DNA from: CAWEQW01 sp963811365 | GTDB lineage: Bacteria > Actinomycetota > Actinomycetes > Propionibacteriales > Nocardioidaceae | Direction: 5' to 3' | Assembly (NCBI GenBank): GCA_963811365.1 | Contig: CAWEQW010000008.1 | Location: forward strand, 372,001 to 436,000 | Length of the DNA: 64,000 bases | In this document: piece after piece, positions 34,299 to 42,397 of the stretch | Position numbering within the stretch: the first letter of the stretch is position 1 | Layout: the number at the start of each line of letters is the position of its first letter | Made by a program: the position numbers and the translations under genes | The notes under the pieces: model-generated | Seen by the model: only the letters and a program-made list of their open reading frames with translations | What the model was told of the DNA's origin: nothing | Database searches by the model: none

Positions 34299-35644
34299 CC
34301 GGCAGAGTCTACGGGCGGGCACCCCCGCTCCCGCCGGCGATCTGCACAGACCCGGTCCTCGGGCACGCTCAGCCCCAGCCGGGCGTGCCAGGCGACCGCC
34401 GAGGCGTCGGTCAGCGAGGCGACCTGGTCGACCACCACCCGCAGCCGCGCCGCGTCCGAGCCGGCTGCTGCGAAGTCGACCCGGTAGGCCGGCTGCAGCA
34501 CGCCCGGCCCGCGCTCGATGAGCACGACGACCAGCTCGCCGACCACCTCCCGCTGCCGACGCTGGGCCGCCACCCGGTCACCGGCCCGCATCACGTAGTG
34601 CGCCGCGACGCCCTTCAGCGCGCCCACCGCCAGCCTGGTCCGCGCCGGCACCACGACGTCCCCGGCGTAGCGGGTCAACGGCCGGTGGCCGCCGGCGGCG
34701 CGGGTGGCCTCCTGGACGCTGGTGCAGAACAGCCCGATCAGGTCGCTGGTGAGGTTCTTCAGCGCCGCCTGGGCCGCCCGGCTCCCGTCGTACGACGTCG
34801 TGGGCCAGGCCGTGGCCCGCACCAGCCGCTCGAGCGCCTCGTCGAACGCATCGTCGGGGACCTCGGGGAGGTACCAGTCCCGGGTCGTGGCCCAGACCTC
34901 GCGACGACGCCCGGGGTCGCGCAGGGACGAGAGGTCGATCCGGCCCGCGACGATGCCGTCCTCGAGGTCGTGGACGGAGTACGCGACGTCGTCGGCCAGA
35001 TCCATGACCTGCGCCTCGACGCACCGCGCCCGCTCCCGGACACCCTCGCGCAGCCAGCCGAAGACGTCGCGGTCGTCGTCGTAGACGCCGAACTTGCGCA
35101 CCCCCCGGGGAGTGCCGTCGGCGTGCGCGCCGCGCGGCTCCTCGGACTCCGACCGGGGCCACGGGTACTTCGTGGTGGCGTCGAGCGTCGCGCGCGTGAG
35201 GTTGAGCCCGACGGAACGGCCGCGGGCGTCCACGGTCTTGGCCTCGAGCCTGGTCAGGATCCGCAGCGTCTGCGCGTTGCCCTCGAACCCGCCGCACGCG
35301 CCGCTGACCTCGTCGAGCACCCGCTCGCCGTTGTGCCCGAACGGCGGATGGCCCAGGTCGTGGGCCAGCGCGGCGGTCTCGACCACGTCGGGGTCGCAGC
35401 CGAGGGTGCGCGCGAGGTCGCGGGCGACCTGCGCGACCTCGAGGGAGTGGGTGAGCCGGTTGCGCACGAAGTCGTCGGTCTGCGGACCCACGACCTGCGT
35501 CTTCGCGGCCAGCCGGCGCAGCGCCGCCGAGTGCACCACGCGCGCGCGGTCGCGCTCGAACGGCGTGCGCTCGGGTCGCTTCGCAGGCTCGTGCACCCAT
35601 CGTGCGCACGCCGCCGCGTCGTAGGACCCGTCGCTCGCTTCCAT
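34286..35644 (-). CDS. dgt: dGTP triphosphohydrolase-like HD-domain protein
   Basis: The protein has 452 aa. RTPFERDRARVVHSAALRRL, then the HD phosphohydrolase motifs: H in NRLTHSLEVAQVARDLA, HDLGHPPFGHNGE, and a later DLADDVAYSVHDLEDG. It hydrolyses dNTPs to nucleosides plus triphosphate in the dgt family and adjusts nucleotide pools. The gene precedes and overlaps dnaG, as in other actinobacteria (dgt-dnaG). TAGGGT stands 9 nt upstream of the ATG; no clear SD. Confidence 0.92.
   Translation of the reverse strand: MEASDGSYDAAACARWVHEPAKRPERTPFERDRARVVHSAALRRLAAKTQVVGPQTDDFVRNRLTHSLEVAQVARDLARTLGCDPDVVETAALAHDLGHPPFGHNGERVLDEVSGACGGFEGNAQTLRILTRLEAKTVDARGRSVGLNLTRATLDATTKYPWPRSESEEPRGAHADGTPRGVRKFGVYDDDRDVFGWLREGVRERARCVEAQVMDLADDVAYSVHDLEDGIVAGRIDLSSLRDPGRRREVWATTRDWYLPEVPDDAFDEALERLVRATAWPTTSYDGSRAAQAALKNLTSDLIGLFCTSVQEATRAAGGHRPLTRYAGDVVVPARTRLAVGALKGVAAHYVMRAGDRVAAQRRQREVVGELVVVLIERGPGVLQPAYRVDFAAAGSDAARLRVVVDQVASLTDASAVAWHARLGLSVPEDRVCADRRRERGCPPVDSAGWPG
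34306..34311 (-). promoter_or_regulatory. Leaderless-type -10 box of dnaG
   Basis: On the minus strand TAGACT ends 7 nt before the dnaG GTG, inside the last codons of dgt. No SD sequence is present. Confidence 0.5.
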
Positions 35645-35739
35645 CGCGCCCCGACCCTACTGCCGGCCCTACCGCCGGGCGACGGCACGACGAGGAGACG
35701 GCGACTCCGTACCGCTGCGCCGGAGGGCCGTCGAACCTG

Positions 35740-36030
35740 TCGGTGGAGTCTGCCGTCGCCGAGCATCTGCAGGGCGCCGTACGGGGAGGCGCCGTCGGGG
35801 AACGAGCCGCTCGCGGCCGGCCGGTAGCGCCGCTGGCCGAGGTTGGCCAGCGTCGGCGCCGGCGGCTCGTCGCCCCAGGGGAACCTCGGGTGGTCCCAGT
35901 TGCGGAACGTCGTCCGGCAGGCCACCGGGTCGGTCGCCCAGCTGCCGCCTCGGAGCACCCGGTAGCCGTCGCCGAAGAACACCTCGGAGTACTCCTTGTA
36001 CGGGAAGGGCCGGAAGCCCGGGTAGCCGTA
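35740..36030 (-). pseudogene. egtB: egtB remnant with blocks in swapped order
   Basis: The minus strand encodes YPGFRPFPYKEYSEVFFG, a VLRGGSWATDPVACRTTFRNWDHP stretch and then FPWGDEPPAPTLANLGQRR and DGASPYGALQMLGD. These are two C-terminal blocks of EgtB, the iron-dependent sulfoxide synthase of ergothioneine biosynthesis. In the intact family the FPWGDE...QMLGD block comes before the YPGF...NWDHP block. Here the order is reversed, the N-terminal DinB-like part is missing and no start exists. It is therefore non-functional, or the local sequence is misassembled. It abuts an inverted egtD remnant. Confidence 0.7.
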
Positions 36031-36033
36031 GCG

Positions 36034-36866
36034 AGCTCTTCGACCAGATCACCCGGCTGCCGGAGTACTACCCGACCGAGGCCGAGCGCAGCATCCTGCG
36101 CGCCCGCGCCGCGGACATCGCCGACCTCACCGGCCCGCAGCCTCGTCGAGCTGGGCGCCGGCTCCTCCGAGAAGACCCGGCTGCTGATCGAGGCGTTGCG
36201 GGCGGTCGGCAGCCTGGAGACGTACGTGCCGGTGGACGTCAGCGGCGATGCGCTCGAGCAGGCGGTCCCGGACCTCCTGGCGGACTACGCCGGGCTGGCC
36301 GTGCACGGCGTGGTGGCCGACTTCGAGCGGCACCTCGACCGGCTGCCCACGGCGGGCCCGCGGCTGTTCGCCTTCCTGGGCGGCACCATCGGCAACCTCG
36401 ACGCCGGAGCCGCCGGGCCGGTTCCTCGCCTCGCTGGCCGCGCTGCTGGACCCCGGCGACGCCCTGCTGCTCGGCACCGACCTCGTCAAGGAGCCCGAGC
36501 GGCTGGTGCGCGGCCTACGACGACGCCGCGGGGGTGACCGCGGAGTTCAACCGCAACGTGCTGCGGGTGCTCAACCGCGAGCTGGGCGCCGACTTCGACC
36601 CGGCCGCCTTCGAGCACGTCGCGCTGTGGGACGCCGAGCACTACTGGATCGAGATGCGCCTGCGGTCGGTGCGCGCACAGACCGTGACCGTCCCGGCGCT
36701 CGACCTGACCGTGACCTTCGCGGCAGGGGAGGAGCTGCGCACCGAGATCTCCGCGAAGTTCCGCGAGCGCACCGTGGCCGCCGACCTGACCGATGCCGGG
36801 CTGCGGCTCGACACCTGGTGGACCGACGAGCCGGGCGACTTCGCGCTGTCGCTGGCGATGGCCTGA
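36034..36866 (+). pseudogene. egtD: egtD remnant with three frameshifts
   Basis: EgtD is the S-adenosylmethionine-dependent histidine trimethylase of ergothioneine biosynthesis. The remnant begins at LFDQITRLPEYYPTEAERS, about 55 residues into the family. It continues in a second frame with SLVELGAGSSEKTRLL and FLGGTIGNL, in a third with FLASLAALLDPGDALLLGTD, and in a fourth segment with AYDDAAGVTAEFNRNVLRVL to the normal end. The breaks lie near 36138, 36415 and 36510, each explicable by one extra G or C. True decay or uncorrected sequence errors are both possible, but the missing 5' end means the gene is dead either way. Confidence 0.8.
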
Positions 36867-36887
36867 CACCGCTGCGGTGCGCCGGGA

Positions 36888-36975
36888 GGTTCACCATGGG
36901 ATGTCGACGAACCAGTACTCCCCACGACGTACACCTCGTGGGAGGTGCCGGTCCGTCGACATACCATGGTGAACC
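36888..36975. repeat. Dispersed 88-bp imperfect palindrome
   Basis: GGTTCACCATGG (36888-36899) and CCATGGTGAACC (36964-36975) are perfect outer arms. The inner parts also pair with a few mismatches, through ATGTCGACG/CGTCGACAT and CCCACGA/TCGTGGG to a small central loop. A diverged partial copy in opposite orientation is at 16330-16394. It lies between the egtD remnant and a response-regulator gene. Confidence 0.85.
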
Positions 36976-36988
36976 GCCCACCCCCAGC

Positions 36989-37597
36989 TCACAGCCAGCC
37001 GTTCGCCTCCGCGACCCGCGCGGCCTCGCTGCGGTTGGCGGCTCCCGTCTTGCCGATCGCCGAGGACAGGTGGTTGCGCACCGTCCCCTCCGACAGGAAC
37101 AGCGCCTTCGCGATCGCCGCGACCGAGGAGCCGGAACGCGCCGCACGGAGCACGTCGGTCTCCCGCGCGGTCAGCGGCGACTCCCCCGCGACCAGGCTGT
37201 CCGCCGCGAGCACCGGGTCGACCACGCGCAGGCCGGCGTGCACCCGGCGTACGGCGTCCGCGAGCTGACGCGCCGGCGTGTCCTTGACCAGGAACCCGTC
37301 GGCGCCGGCCTGCAACGCCCGCCGCAGGAACCCCGGTCGTCCGAAGGTCGTGACGATCAGCACCCGGACCCCCGGAAGCGCGTCCTTGAGCGACCGCGTG
37401 GCGTCGAGCCCGTCCATGCCGGGCATCTCCACGTCGAGCAGCGCGACGTCCGGGTGGTGCTCGCGGGCGGCGCCGACCACCTCGTCGCCCCGGGACACCT
37501 CGGCGACCACCTCGAGGTCAGGCTCGAGGTCGAGCAGCGCGGCCAGCGCCCCGCGCACGAGCGCCTGGTCGTCGGCGAGCAGCAGCCGCACCGTCAC
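36989..37597 (-). CDS. NarL/LuxR-type response regulator
   Basis: The protein has 202 aa. The receiver domain has acidic pocket residues in LLADDQ and the phosphorylated Asp in VALLDVEMPG (about D54), with conserved T in VTTFGR and K in VKDTP. The LuxR helix-turn-helix follows: LTARETDVLRAARSGSSVAAIAKALFLSEGTVRNHLS. It overlaps the histidine kinase by 4 bp and is its partner. The kinase is of the DesK type, which is commonly found with ABC-2 exporters, so the likely target is the exporter operon just upstream. Confidence 0.93.
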   Translation of the reverse strand: MTVRLLLADDQALVRGALAALLDLEPDLEVVAEVSRGDEVVGAAREHHPDVALLDVEMPGMDGLDATRSLKDALPGVRVLIVTTFGRPGFLRRALQAGADGFLVKDTPARQLADAVRRVHAGLRVVDPVLAADSLVAGESPLTARETDVLRAARSGSSVAAIAKALFLSEGTVRNHLSSAIGKTGAANRSEAARVAEANGWL

Positions 37598-38709
37598 GGC
37601 ACCATCACCTGGAGCGAGAAGCCCTGCGGCTCGCGAGCCCGAGTCACCAGGACCGCCCCCACCGCGCTCGCGCGCTCTCGCAGCCCCGCGATGCCGTGGC
37701 CGTCCCGGTCCTCCGCGCTCCGGCCGTGCCCGTCGTCACTGACCTCGACCCGGTCCGGCGCGAGCCGCACGCTGCAGGTCCTCGCCCCGCTGTGCCGAAC
37801 CACGTTCGTGACCCCCTCACGGACCGTCCAGGCGAACAGCTCGCGCAGGTCGGAGGGGACACCGTCGGTGGAGTGCGGAAGGTCCGCACGGATCTGCGCA
37901 GCCTCGAGCGCGGCCCGGGCTCGCGCGAGCTCCCCGGTGAGGCTCAGGTCCCGGTAGCCCTCGACGGCCCGTCTGACGTCGCCGAGCGCGTCCCTGCTCA
38001 GCCGCTCGAGGTCGGCGAGCTCGGCGCGGGCCCGCTCGGGGTCGACGTCCAGCAGCCGGGAGGCGAGCTCCGCCTTCACCGTGATCACGGTCAGCGAGTG
38101 GCCGAGGATGTCGTGCAGGTCCCGGGCGAAGCGCCCCCGCTCCTCCACCACCGCGAGCCGCGCGTTCTCCTCGCGGGCCCGCAGCAGGTCGATGTTGCGC
38201 AGCATCATCTGCTGCACGCCCCACATCGCGAACGCCGAGGCGCACACCGCGAACGACAGTCCGGCCTGCTCGGTCCAGCCCGTGACCACCCGGGCGGCGG
38301 TCTCGTTGAACACCACCAGGGCCGCGACGGCGAGCACGGCTGCGCGCGTGGGCAGCAGGATGACCGAGACCACGGCGAGGTACACCAGGGAGGCGGTGCC
38401 GGCCTGGCCGACGGTGAGGCACATGGCCGCGGCGAGCGCGACGAGCGTGCCCAGCCAGGCCGCCACGAGGGAGTGCTCGACGGCCGGCTGCAGGCGACCG
38501 CGGCGGGTGCGCACGTTCGCGAACACCGCGAGGTATGTCGCCGCGAAGCCCAGCGTCGCCGCCATCGCGAGCCAGCCCCGCACGCTGCCCAGCTCGCTCC
38601 ACGCCTGCTGGAGCGGGTCGACGAGGAAGAGCAGCCAGACCGCGGCGAAGAGGATGCCGAAGCGGCCGGCCCTCCCGCTCTGGGAGCCCCAGCCGCCCGA
38701 CTCGCTCAT
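37594..38709 (-). CDS. DesK/NarX-type membrane sensor histidine kinase
   Basis: The protein has 371 aa. Five or six membrane helices (about 15-155) have no large extracellular domain. HisKA_3 reads ERGRFARDLHDILGHSLTVITVKAELA (phospho-His in DLHD), and the ATPase end carries VSDDGHGR and GIAGLRERASAVGA. It senses a membrane signal and phosphorylates the co-translated regulator (4-bp overlap). The start ATG 38709 is preceded at 7 nt by TAGCGT, so a leaderless transcript separate from the ABC genes is possible; GTG 38718 is an alternative. Confidence 0.92.
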   Translation of the reverse strand: MSESGGWGSQSGRAGRFGILFAAVWLLFLVDPLQQAWSELGSVRGWLAMAATLGFAATYLAVFANVRTRRGRLQPAVEHSLVAAWLGTLVALAAAMCLTVGQAGTASLVYLAVVSVILLPTRAAVLAVAALVVFNETAARVVTGWTEQAGLSFAVCASAFAMWGVQQMMLRNIDLLRAREENARLAVVEERGRFARDLHDILGHSLTVITVKAELASRLLDVDPERARAELADLERLSRDALGDVRRAVEGYRDLSLTGELARARAALEAAQIRADLPHSTDGVPSDLRELFAWTVREGVTNVVRHSGARTCSVRLAPDRVEVSDDGHGRSAEDRDGHGIAGLRERASAVGAVLVTRAREPQGFSLQVMVP

Positions 38710-38716
38710 GGCGCTC

Positions 38717-38722
38717 ACGCTA
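38717..38722 (-). promoter_or_regulatory. Leaderless-type -10 box of the histidine kinase
   Basis: On the minus strand TAGCGT ends 7 nt before ATG 38709. The identical hexamer and spacing precede the gluconokinase gene at 57908. Confidence 0.5.
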
Positions 38723-38728
38723 GCGAAC

Positions 38729-39511
38729 TCAGACCCGCGCGGTGTCCCGGCTCATCCGCCAGGCGGCGCCGGCGACGAAGATCGCGAACCAGACCGCGGC
38801 GTTGACCACGGCATACCACGGCAGCCCTCCGGTCAGGGGCGCCCGGCTGATCTCGGCCACCCCGAACATGGGCGTCAGCGCGGCGACGTGCCACATCGTG
38901 GTGCCCTGGGTGATCGGGATGAAGACGTTGCCGAGGAAGGAGAAGATCGCCAGCCCCGGGCCGAGCAGCTGCATCGCGTTCTCCCCGGGGACCAGGTAGC
39001 CGACGAACAGCCCGAGCGCCGCGAACACCAGCGTCGAGAACAGCGTCAGCACGGCGCAGGAGACCCACACCCCGATCGGCATGCTCGCCTTGTGCTGCAG
39101 CGCGCCGGCGAGGTTGACCACCGCGACGGCGATCGCGCCCAGGCTGAGCGCGACGACCGCCTTCACCAGGATGTACGACGTCGGGCTCAGCGGGGTCAGC
39201 CGCAGCTGCCGGGACCACCCGAGCGAGCGCTCGAGGGCGACCGACGTGCCGCTGGCCGCCGCGGTGAGCGCGGCACCGTACAGCGCCATCGACACCAGGA
39301 TGTAGGCCGACACGTTGCCGTTGCCGACCGACTGCTGGCCCTGGGTGCCCGACCCGAACGCGAAGAACAGCCCCGCCGGGAAGAGCAGCGTGAACACGAT
39401 CGTCCGGCGGTTGCGCAGCATCCGGCGGAGCTCGAGGCCGAGCAGGGTGAGGTTGAAGCCGCCGAGCGGCGGGACCCGACGGGCGGTCAGGTCGGGGGTC
39501 GTGGTGGTCAT
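38729..39511 (-). CDS. ABC-2 type transporter permease
   Basis: The protein has 260 aa and six predicted helices. A cytoplasmic N-terminus is followed by RMLRNRRTIVFTLLFPAGLFFAFG and an LGWSRQLRLTPLSPTSYILVKAVVA loop, typical of ABC-2 membrane subunits. It overlaps its ATPase by 4 bp and lies 19 bp before the sensor kinase. The substrate is unknown; such modules export lipids, peptides or antimicrobials. Confidence 0.9.
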   Translation of the reverse strand: MTTTTPDLTARRVPPLGGFNLTLLGLELRRMLRNRRTIVFTLLFPAGLFFAFGSGTQGQQSVGNGNVSAYILVSMALYGAALTAAASGTSVALERSLGWSRQLRLTPLSPTSYILVKAVVALSLGAIAVAVVNLAGALQHKASMPIGVWVSCAVLTLFSTLVFAALGLFVGYLVPGENAMQLLGPGLAIFSFLGNVFIPITQGTTMWHVAALTPMFGVAEISRAPLTGGLPWYAVVNAAVWFAIFVAGAAWRMSRDTARV

Positions 39512-40488
39512 GCCGTCTCCTGGGAGGTGGTGGAGGTGTCGAACGCGGCCGCTGGGTCGGCAGGCTCGTCGCCGGTGAGGGACAGGAAGGCCTCCTCGAT
39601 GCCGCGGGCGGTGATCTCGAGGTCGCGGGCCGTCGTCGAGGTGAGCAGGTGGCGGGCCACGGCGTCGGTGTCAGAGGCGTGCACGAGGACCGTGTCGCCG
39701 CGCAGCTCGACGGACTCGACGCCGGGGAGGGCGGCCAGTCCGTCCGGGTCGGCACCGGGCAGGGTGGCCCGCAGCGTCCGCCCGGACGCCAGCGCCTTGA
39801 TCTGCGCGCCACTGCCGTCCGCGACGATCCGACCCTGCCGCATCAGCACGATCCGGTCGGCGTACTGGTCGGCCTCCTCGAGGTAGTGGGTGGCGAACAG
39901 CACGGTGCGTCCACGCGCGGCGTCCTGGCGGATCGCCGACCAGAACGCCCGCCGGCCCTCGACGTCCATCCCGGTCGTCGGCTCGTCGAGCAGCAGCAGC
40001 GCCGGGTCCGGCAGCAGCGCGAGGGCGAAGCGCAGCCGCTGCTGCTCGCCGCCGGAGCACTTTGCGACCTTGCGGCCCGCGATCGGCTCGATGCCCGCGC
40101 GGCGCAGCACGTCGTCGACGGGCTCGGTGGAGGCGAAGAGGCTGCCGACGTAGCCGACCGTCTCGCGGACCGTGAGGTCCTTGAGCAGCCCGCCGGTCTG
40201 CATCACCGCGGACACCAGCCCGTGCCCGACCGCCTGCCGGGGCTCCATGCCCAGGACCGAGACCTCACCGCTGGTCGGCCGGGACAGTCCCAGCACGATG
40301 TCGATCGTGGAGGTCTTGCCGGCACCGTTGGGGCCGAGGAAGGCGACGATCTCCCCGGGGGCGATCGCCAGGTCGATACCGCGCACCGCGTGCACGGCGC
40401 CGAAGTGCTTGGTGACGCCGCGCAGGCTGACCGCCGAGGTCGTCGACGGGGCACTGGCGCGGGGCGCTTGGTGAGTCGTGGTCGTCAT
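39508..40488 (-). CDS. ABC-2 exporter ATP-binding protein
   Basis: The protein has 326 aa. Walker A GPNGAGKTS, signature CSGGEQQRLRFA (with Cys replacing the usual Leu), Walker B LLLLDEPTTGMD and H-loop FATHYLEEAD. A C-terminal extension (about 230-326) is typical of the DrrA-like group. It is the first gene of the block ATPase-permease-kinase-regulator. Upstream is a TGACA-AA-TGTCA palindrome. Confidence 0.92.
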   Translation of the reverse strand: MTTTTHQAPRASAPSTTSAVSLRGVTKHFGAVHAVRGIDLAIAPGEIVAFLGPNGAGKTSTIDIVLGLSRPTSGEVSVLGMEPRQAVGHGLVSAVMQTGGLLKDLTVRETVGYVGSLFASTEPVDDVLRRAGIEPIAGRKVAKCSGGEQQRLRFALALLPDPALLLLDEPTTGMDVEGRRAFWSAIRQDAARGRTVLFATHYLEEADQYADRIVLMRQGRIVADGSGAQIKALASGRTLRATLPGADPDGLAALPGVESVELRGDTVLVHASDTDAVARHLLTSTTARDLEITARGIEEAFLSLTGDEPADPAAAFDTSTTSQETA

Positions 40489-40547
40489 GGCTCCATCGTG
40501 GCGGCGACGGAGACGCTGCGCCCCTCACGGCCGTCACGATCTCGGCA

Positions 40548-40559
40548 TGACAAATGTCA
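40548..40559. promoter_or_regulatory. Palindromic operator candidate upstream of the ABC-2/two-component block
   Basis: TGACA-AA-TGTCA is a perfect inverted repeat with 5-bp arms, 59 bp upstream of the ATPase start. It fits the size of a binding site for a LuxR-type response-regulator dimer; autoregulation by the regulator at 36989 is an inference. Confidence 0.45.
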
Positions 40560-40576
40560 GGCCGCGAGGAGCCGGC

Positions 40577-41530
40577 TCAGAAGACCCGCACGTGGACGTG
40601 GTCGTAGTGGTTGGCGGTGGTCGAGCCGCGGTCGGGCATCAGCCGCCACCCCTCGCTCGCCCGCTGCGTCGTCCAGATGTGCTGGGACCAGATGATGTCG
40701 TCGACGTGCAGCGCCGCCGCGTTCGCCCGCACCCAGTCGGCGACCGCCTGACCGGTGCCCGAGTCGCTGTAGACCATGATGTCCAGGGCGTGGCCGTCGG
40801 CGTGCTCGCCGTCGGGCCGGTAGCCGCCGTACTCCTTGACCTGCGGGAAGTGCGCGCACACCGCCCGGTGCAGGGCGACGGCGCGGGAGACGAGGCCTGA
40901 CTCCACGGACGACCCGGCGGCACACGCCGCACCCGACAGCACCCCGCCGGTCGGCCTGCTGGGCGCGGTGGCCGCCCGGGGCGCGGTGGCCGCCCGGGTC
41001 GCGGTGGCCGCCCGGGTCGCGCGGCCGTTCGGCTTCGGCTTCGGCTTCGGCTTCGGCTTCGTGCGCGACAGGTAGTCGTTGTTGACCCAGAATGCCCGGC
41101 GGTCGCGCACGATCTCGGCCCAGTGGCCGTGCACCCGCCCGGTCACCGGGATCCGGGTGCCGACCGGGAGCACCGTGATCAGATGGGTGTCCTCTCCCGG
41201 GCCGGTCCAGACGTTCAGCGGAGCGGTCATCCACTCATGCCCCGTCACGGTGGGCCTGGCCACCAGGGTCACCCGGCGCGCCGACCGGGACAGGGTCTCC
41301 TGCGAGCGGCCGACCAGCGCGGCGGCCCGGCTCGGCGAGACCCTGACGTGGCGCGCTGCGGGCCGGTTCACGGCGGCGTGGACGTCCGACGCCGGATCCG
41401 GAGCGGCCGCCACGGCCACGCCGACGACGGTCGCGGTCGCCGCCGCGGCCGCGAGTCCGGGCAGGGCCGCGCGCCGCAGCCAGGGGCGGGGAGTCGGGTC
41501 GGCAGCATGTTTGTGACGTGCCGCGGCCAC
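40577..41530 (-). CDS. Secreted SH3-like protein with C-terminal DUF-type domain
   Basis: The protein has 317 aa. An N-terminal signal or anchor (about 18-45) leads to a bacterial SH3-like region (about 95-155, MTAPLNVWTGPGEDTHLITVLPVGTRIPVTG). A linker made of (KP)5 and three RAATA-type repeats follows, then a C-terminal domain (about 205-317) with EYGGYRPDGEHADGHALDIMV and HYDHVHVRVF. The His/Asp/His pattern of that domain resembles the D-Ala-D-Ala carboxypeptidase/peptidase M15-like and ARB_07466 families. Cell-wall binding or hydrolysis is likely but not shown. Confidence 0.75.
   Translation of the reverse strand: MAAARHKHAADPTPRPWLRRAALPGLAAAAATATVVGVAVAAAPDPASDVHAAVNRPAARHVRVSPSRAAALVGRSQETLSRSARRVTLVARPTVTGHEWMTAPLNVWTGPGEDTHLITVLPVGTRIPVTGRVHGHWAEIVRDRRAFWVNNDYLSRTKPKPKPKPKPNGRATRAATATRAATAPRAATAPSRPTGGVLSGAACAAGSSVESGLVSRAVALHRAVCAHFPQVKEYGGYRPDGEHADGHALDIMVYSDSGTGQAVADWVRANAAALHVDDIIWSQHIWTTQRASEGWRLMPDRGSTTANHYDHVHVRVF
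40965..41062. repeat. In-gene tandem repeats (18 bp x 3 and 6 bp x 5)
   Basis: GCGGTGGCC-type 18-bp units start at 40965, 40983 and 41001, and a GGCTTC hexamer run occupies about 41033-41061. They encode the RAATA repeats and the Lys-Pro run of the linker. Unit sizes are multiples of three, so length changes would keep the frame. Confidence 0.8.
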
Positions 41531-41658
41531 GAGATATCACCACACAGAGGATCGACGACAGGTTCAGGGGGTCCCCCACCAAAGCACACAGGGCGGGCAT
41601 CCGTCACATCGACGCGGGCGCTGTGGGGAGTGCCGTCCGGCACGTGGCACGGCCGGGG

Positions 41659-42345
41659 TCACTCGCCGGTCGGCGCGACCTCCCAGAGCTCGGCGAGCTC
41701 CTCCATCGTCGCGACGGTGTACGTCGGCGCGTCGAAGACCTCGGGGTAGGCCGCCTCGGACCGGTTCACCCACGCCGTACGGCAGCCGGCGCGACCGGCG
41801 CCGTGGACGTCCCACGGGTGCACGGCGACCATCAGCAGGTCCTCCGGGCCGACGCCGCACATCGAGGCGGCGTACTCATACGGCCGGCGGTCCGGCTTCC
41901 AGGCGCCGGCGTCCTCCACGGACAACAGCCGCTCGAAGCGGTCCCTCAGCCCGGCGGACTCGACCAGCCGCTCGGCTACCGACACGGCGCCGTTGCTCAG
42001 CGTCACGAGCCGGAAGCCGGCGTCGTGCAGCGCGCGCACGGCCGGCGCGACGTCCGCGTGCAGCTCGAGCTGCCCGAAGCCGTCCATGACGTGGTCGGCC
42101 GCATCCTCGAGGCCGCGGTTGACGTGCGGCGCCTCGGACAGCAGCACCCGGAGGCTCTCGCGGCCGACGGCGGCGAAGGGCGCGGTCTCACCGGTGACGG
42201 TGAGCGCGAACCCGTCCCGCAGCACCGTGGAGAACCACAGGCTCGCAGCGCTGGCCGACACGCCCAGCTCCACGAAGCGCGCGGCCAGCGGGGACAGGTC
42301 GGACAGCGTTTCGTTGACGTCGAACACGATCACCGGTGGACGCAT
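41659..42345 (-). CDS. Haloacid dehalogenase type II (HAD family)
   Basis: The protein has 228 aa. The nucleophile motif is VFDVNETLSDL (Asp at about residue 9). Motif II is LVTLSNGAVS, the conserved Lys and Arg are in GAWKPDRRPYEYA, and motif III lies around MVAVHPWDVHGA. The type II HAD group includes L-2-haloacid dehalogenases, but many members have other substrates. The start ATG 42345 has the ideal SD AAGGAGG. It sits 52 bp after dusB on the same strand. Confidence 0.85.
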   Translation of the reverse strand: MRPPVIVFDVNETLSDLSPLAARFVELGVSASAASLWFSTVLRDGFALTVTGETAPFAAVGRESLRVLLSEAPHVNRGLEDAADHVMDGFGQLELHADVAPAVRALHDAGFRLVTLSNGAVSVAERLVESAGLRDRFERLLSVEDAGAWKPDRRPYEYAASMCGVGPEDLLMVAVHPWDVHGAGRAGCRTAWVNRSEAAYPEVFDAPTYTVATMEELAELWEVAPTGE

Positions 42346-42397
42346 GGGTCCTCCTTGCCCATTCGTGGCGCGGTCATGCCCGGGGAGGGCAGCGGGC

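Noticed and set aside
36034..36866. Programmed frameshifting in egtD
   Set aside because: Three shifts, no slippery heptamers and a missing N-terminus argue for decay or error.
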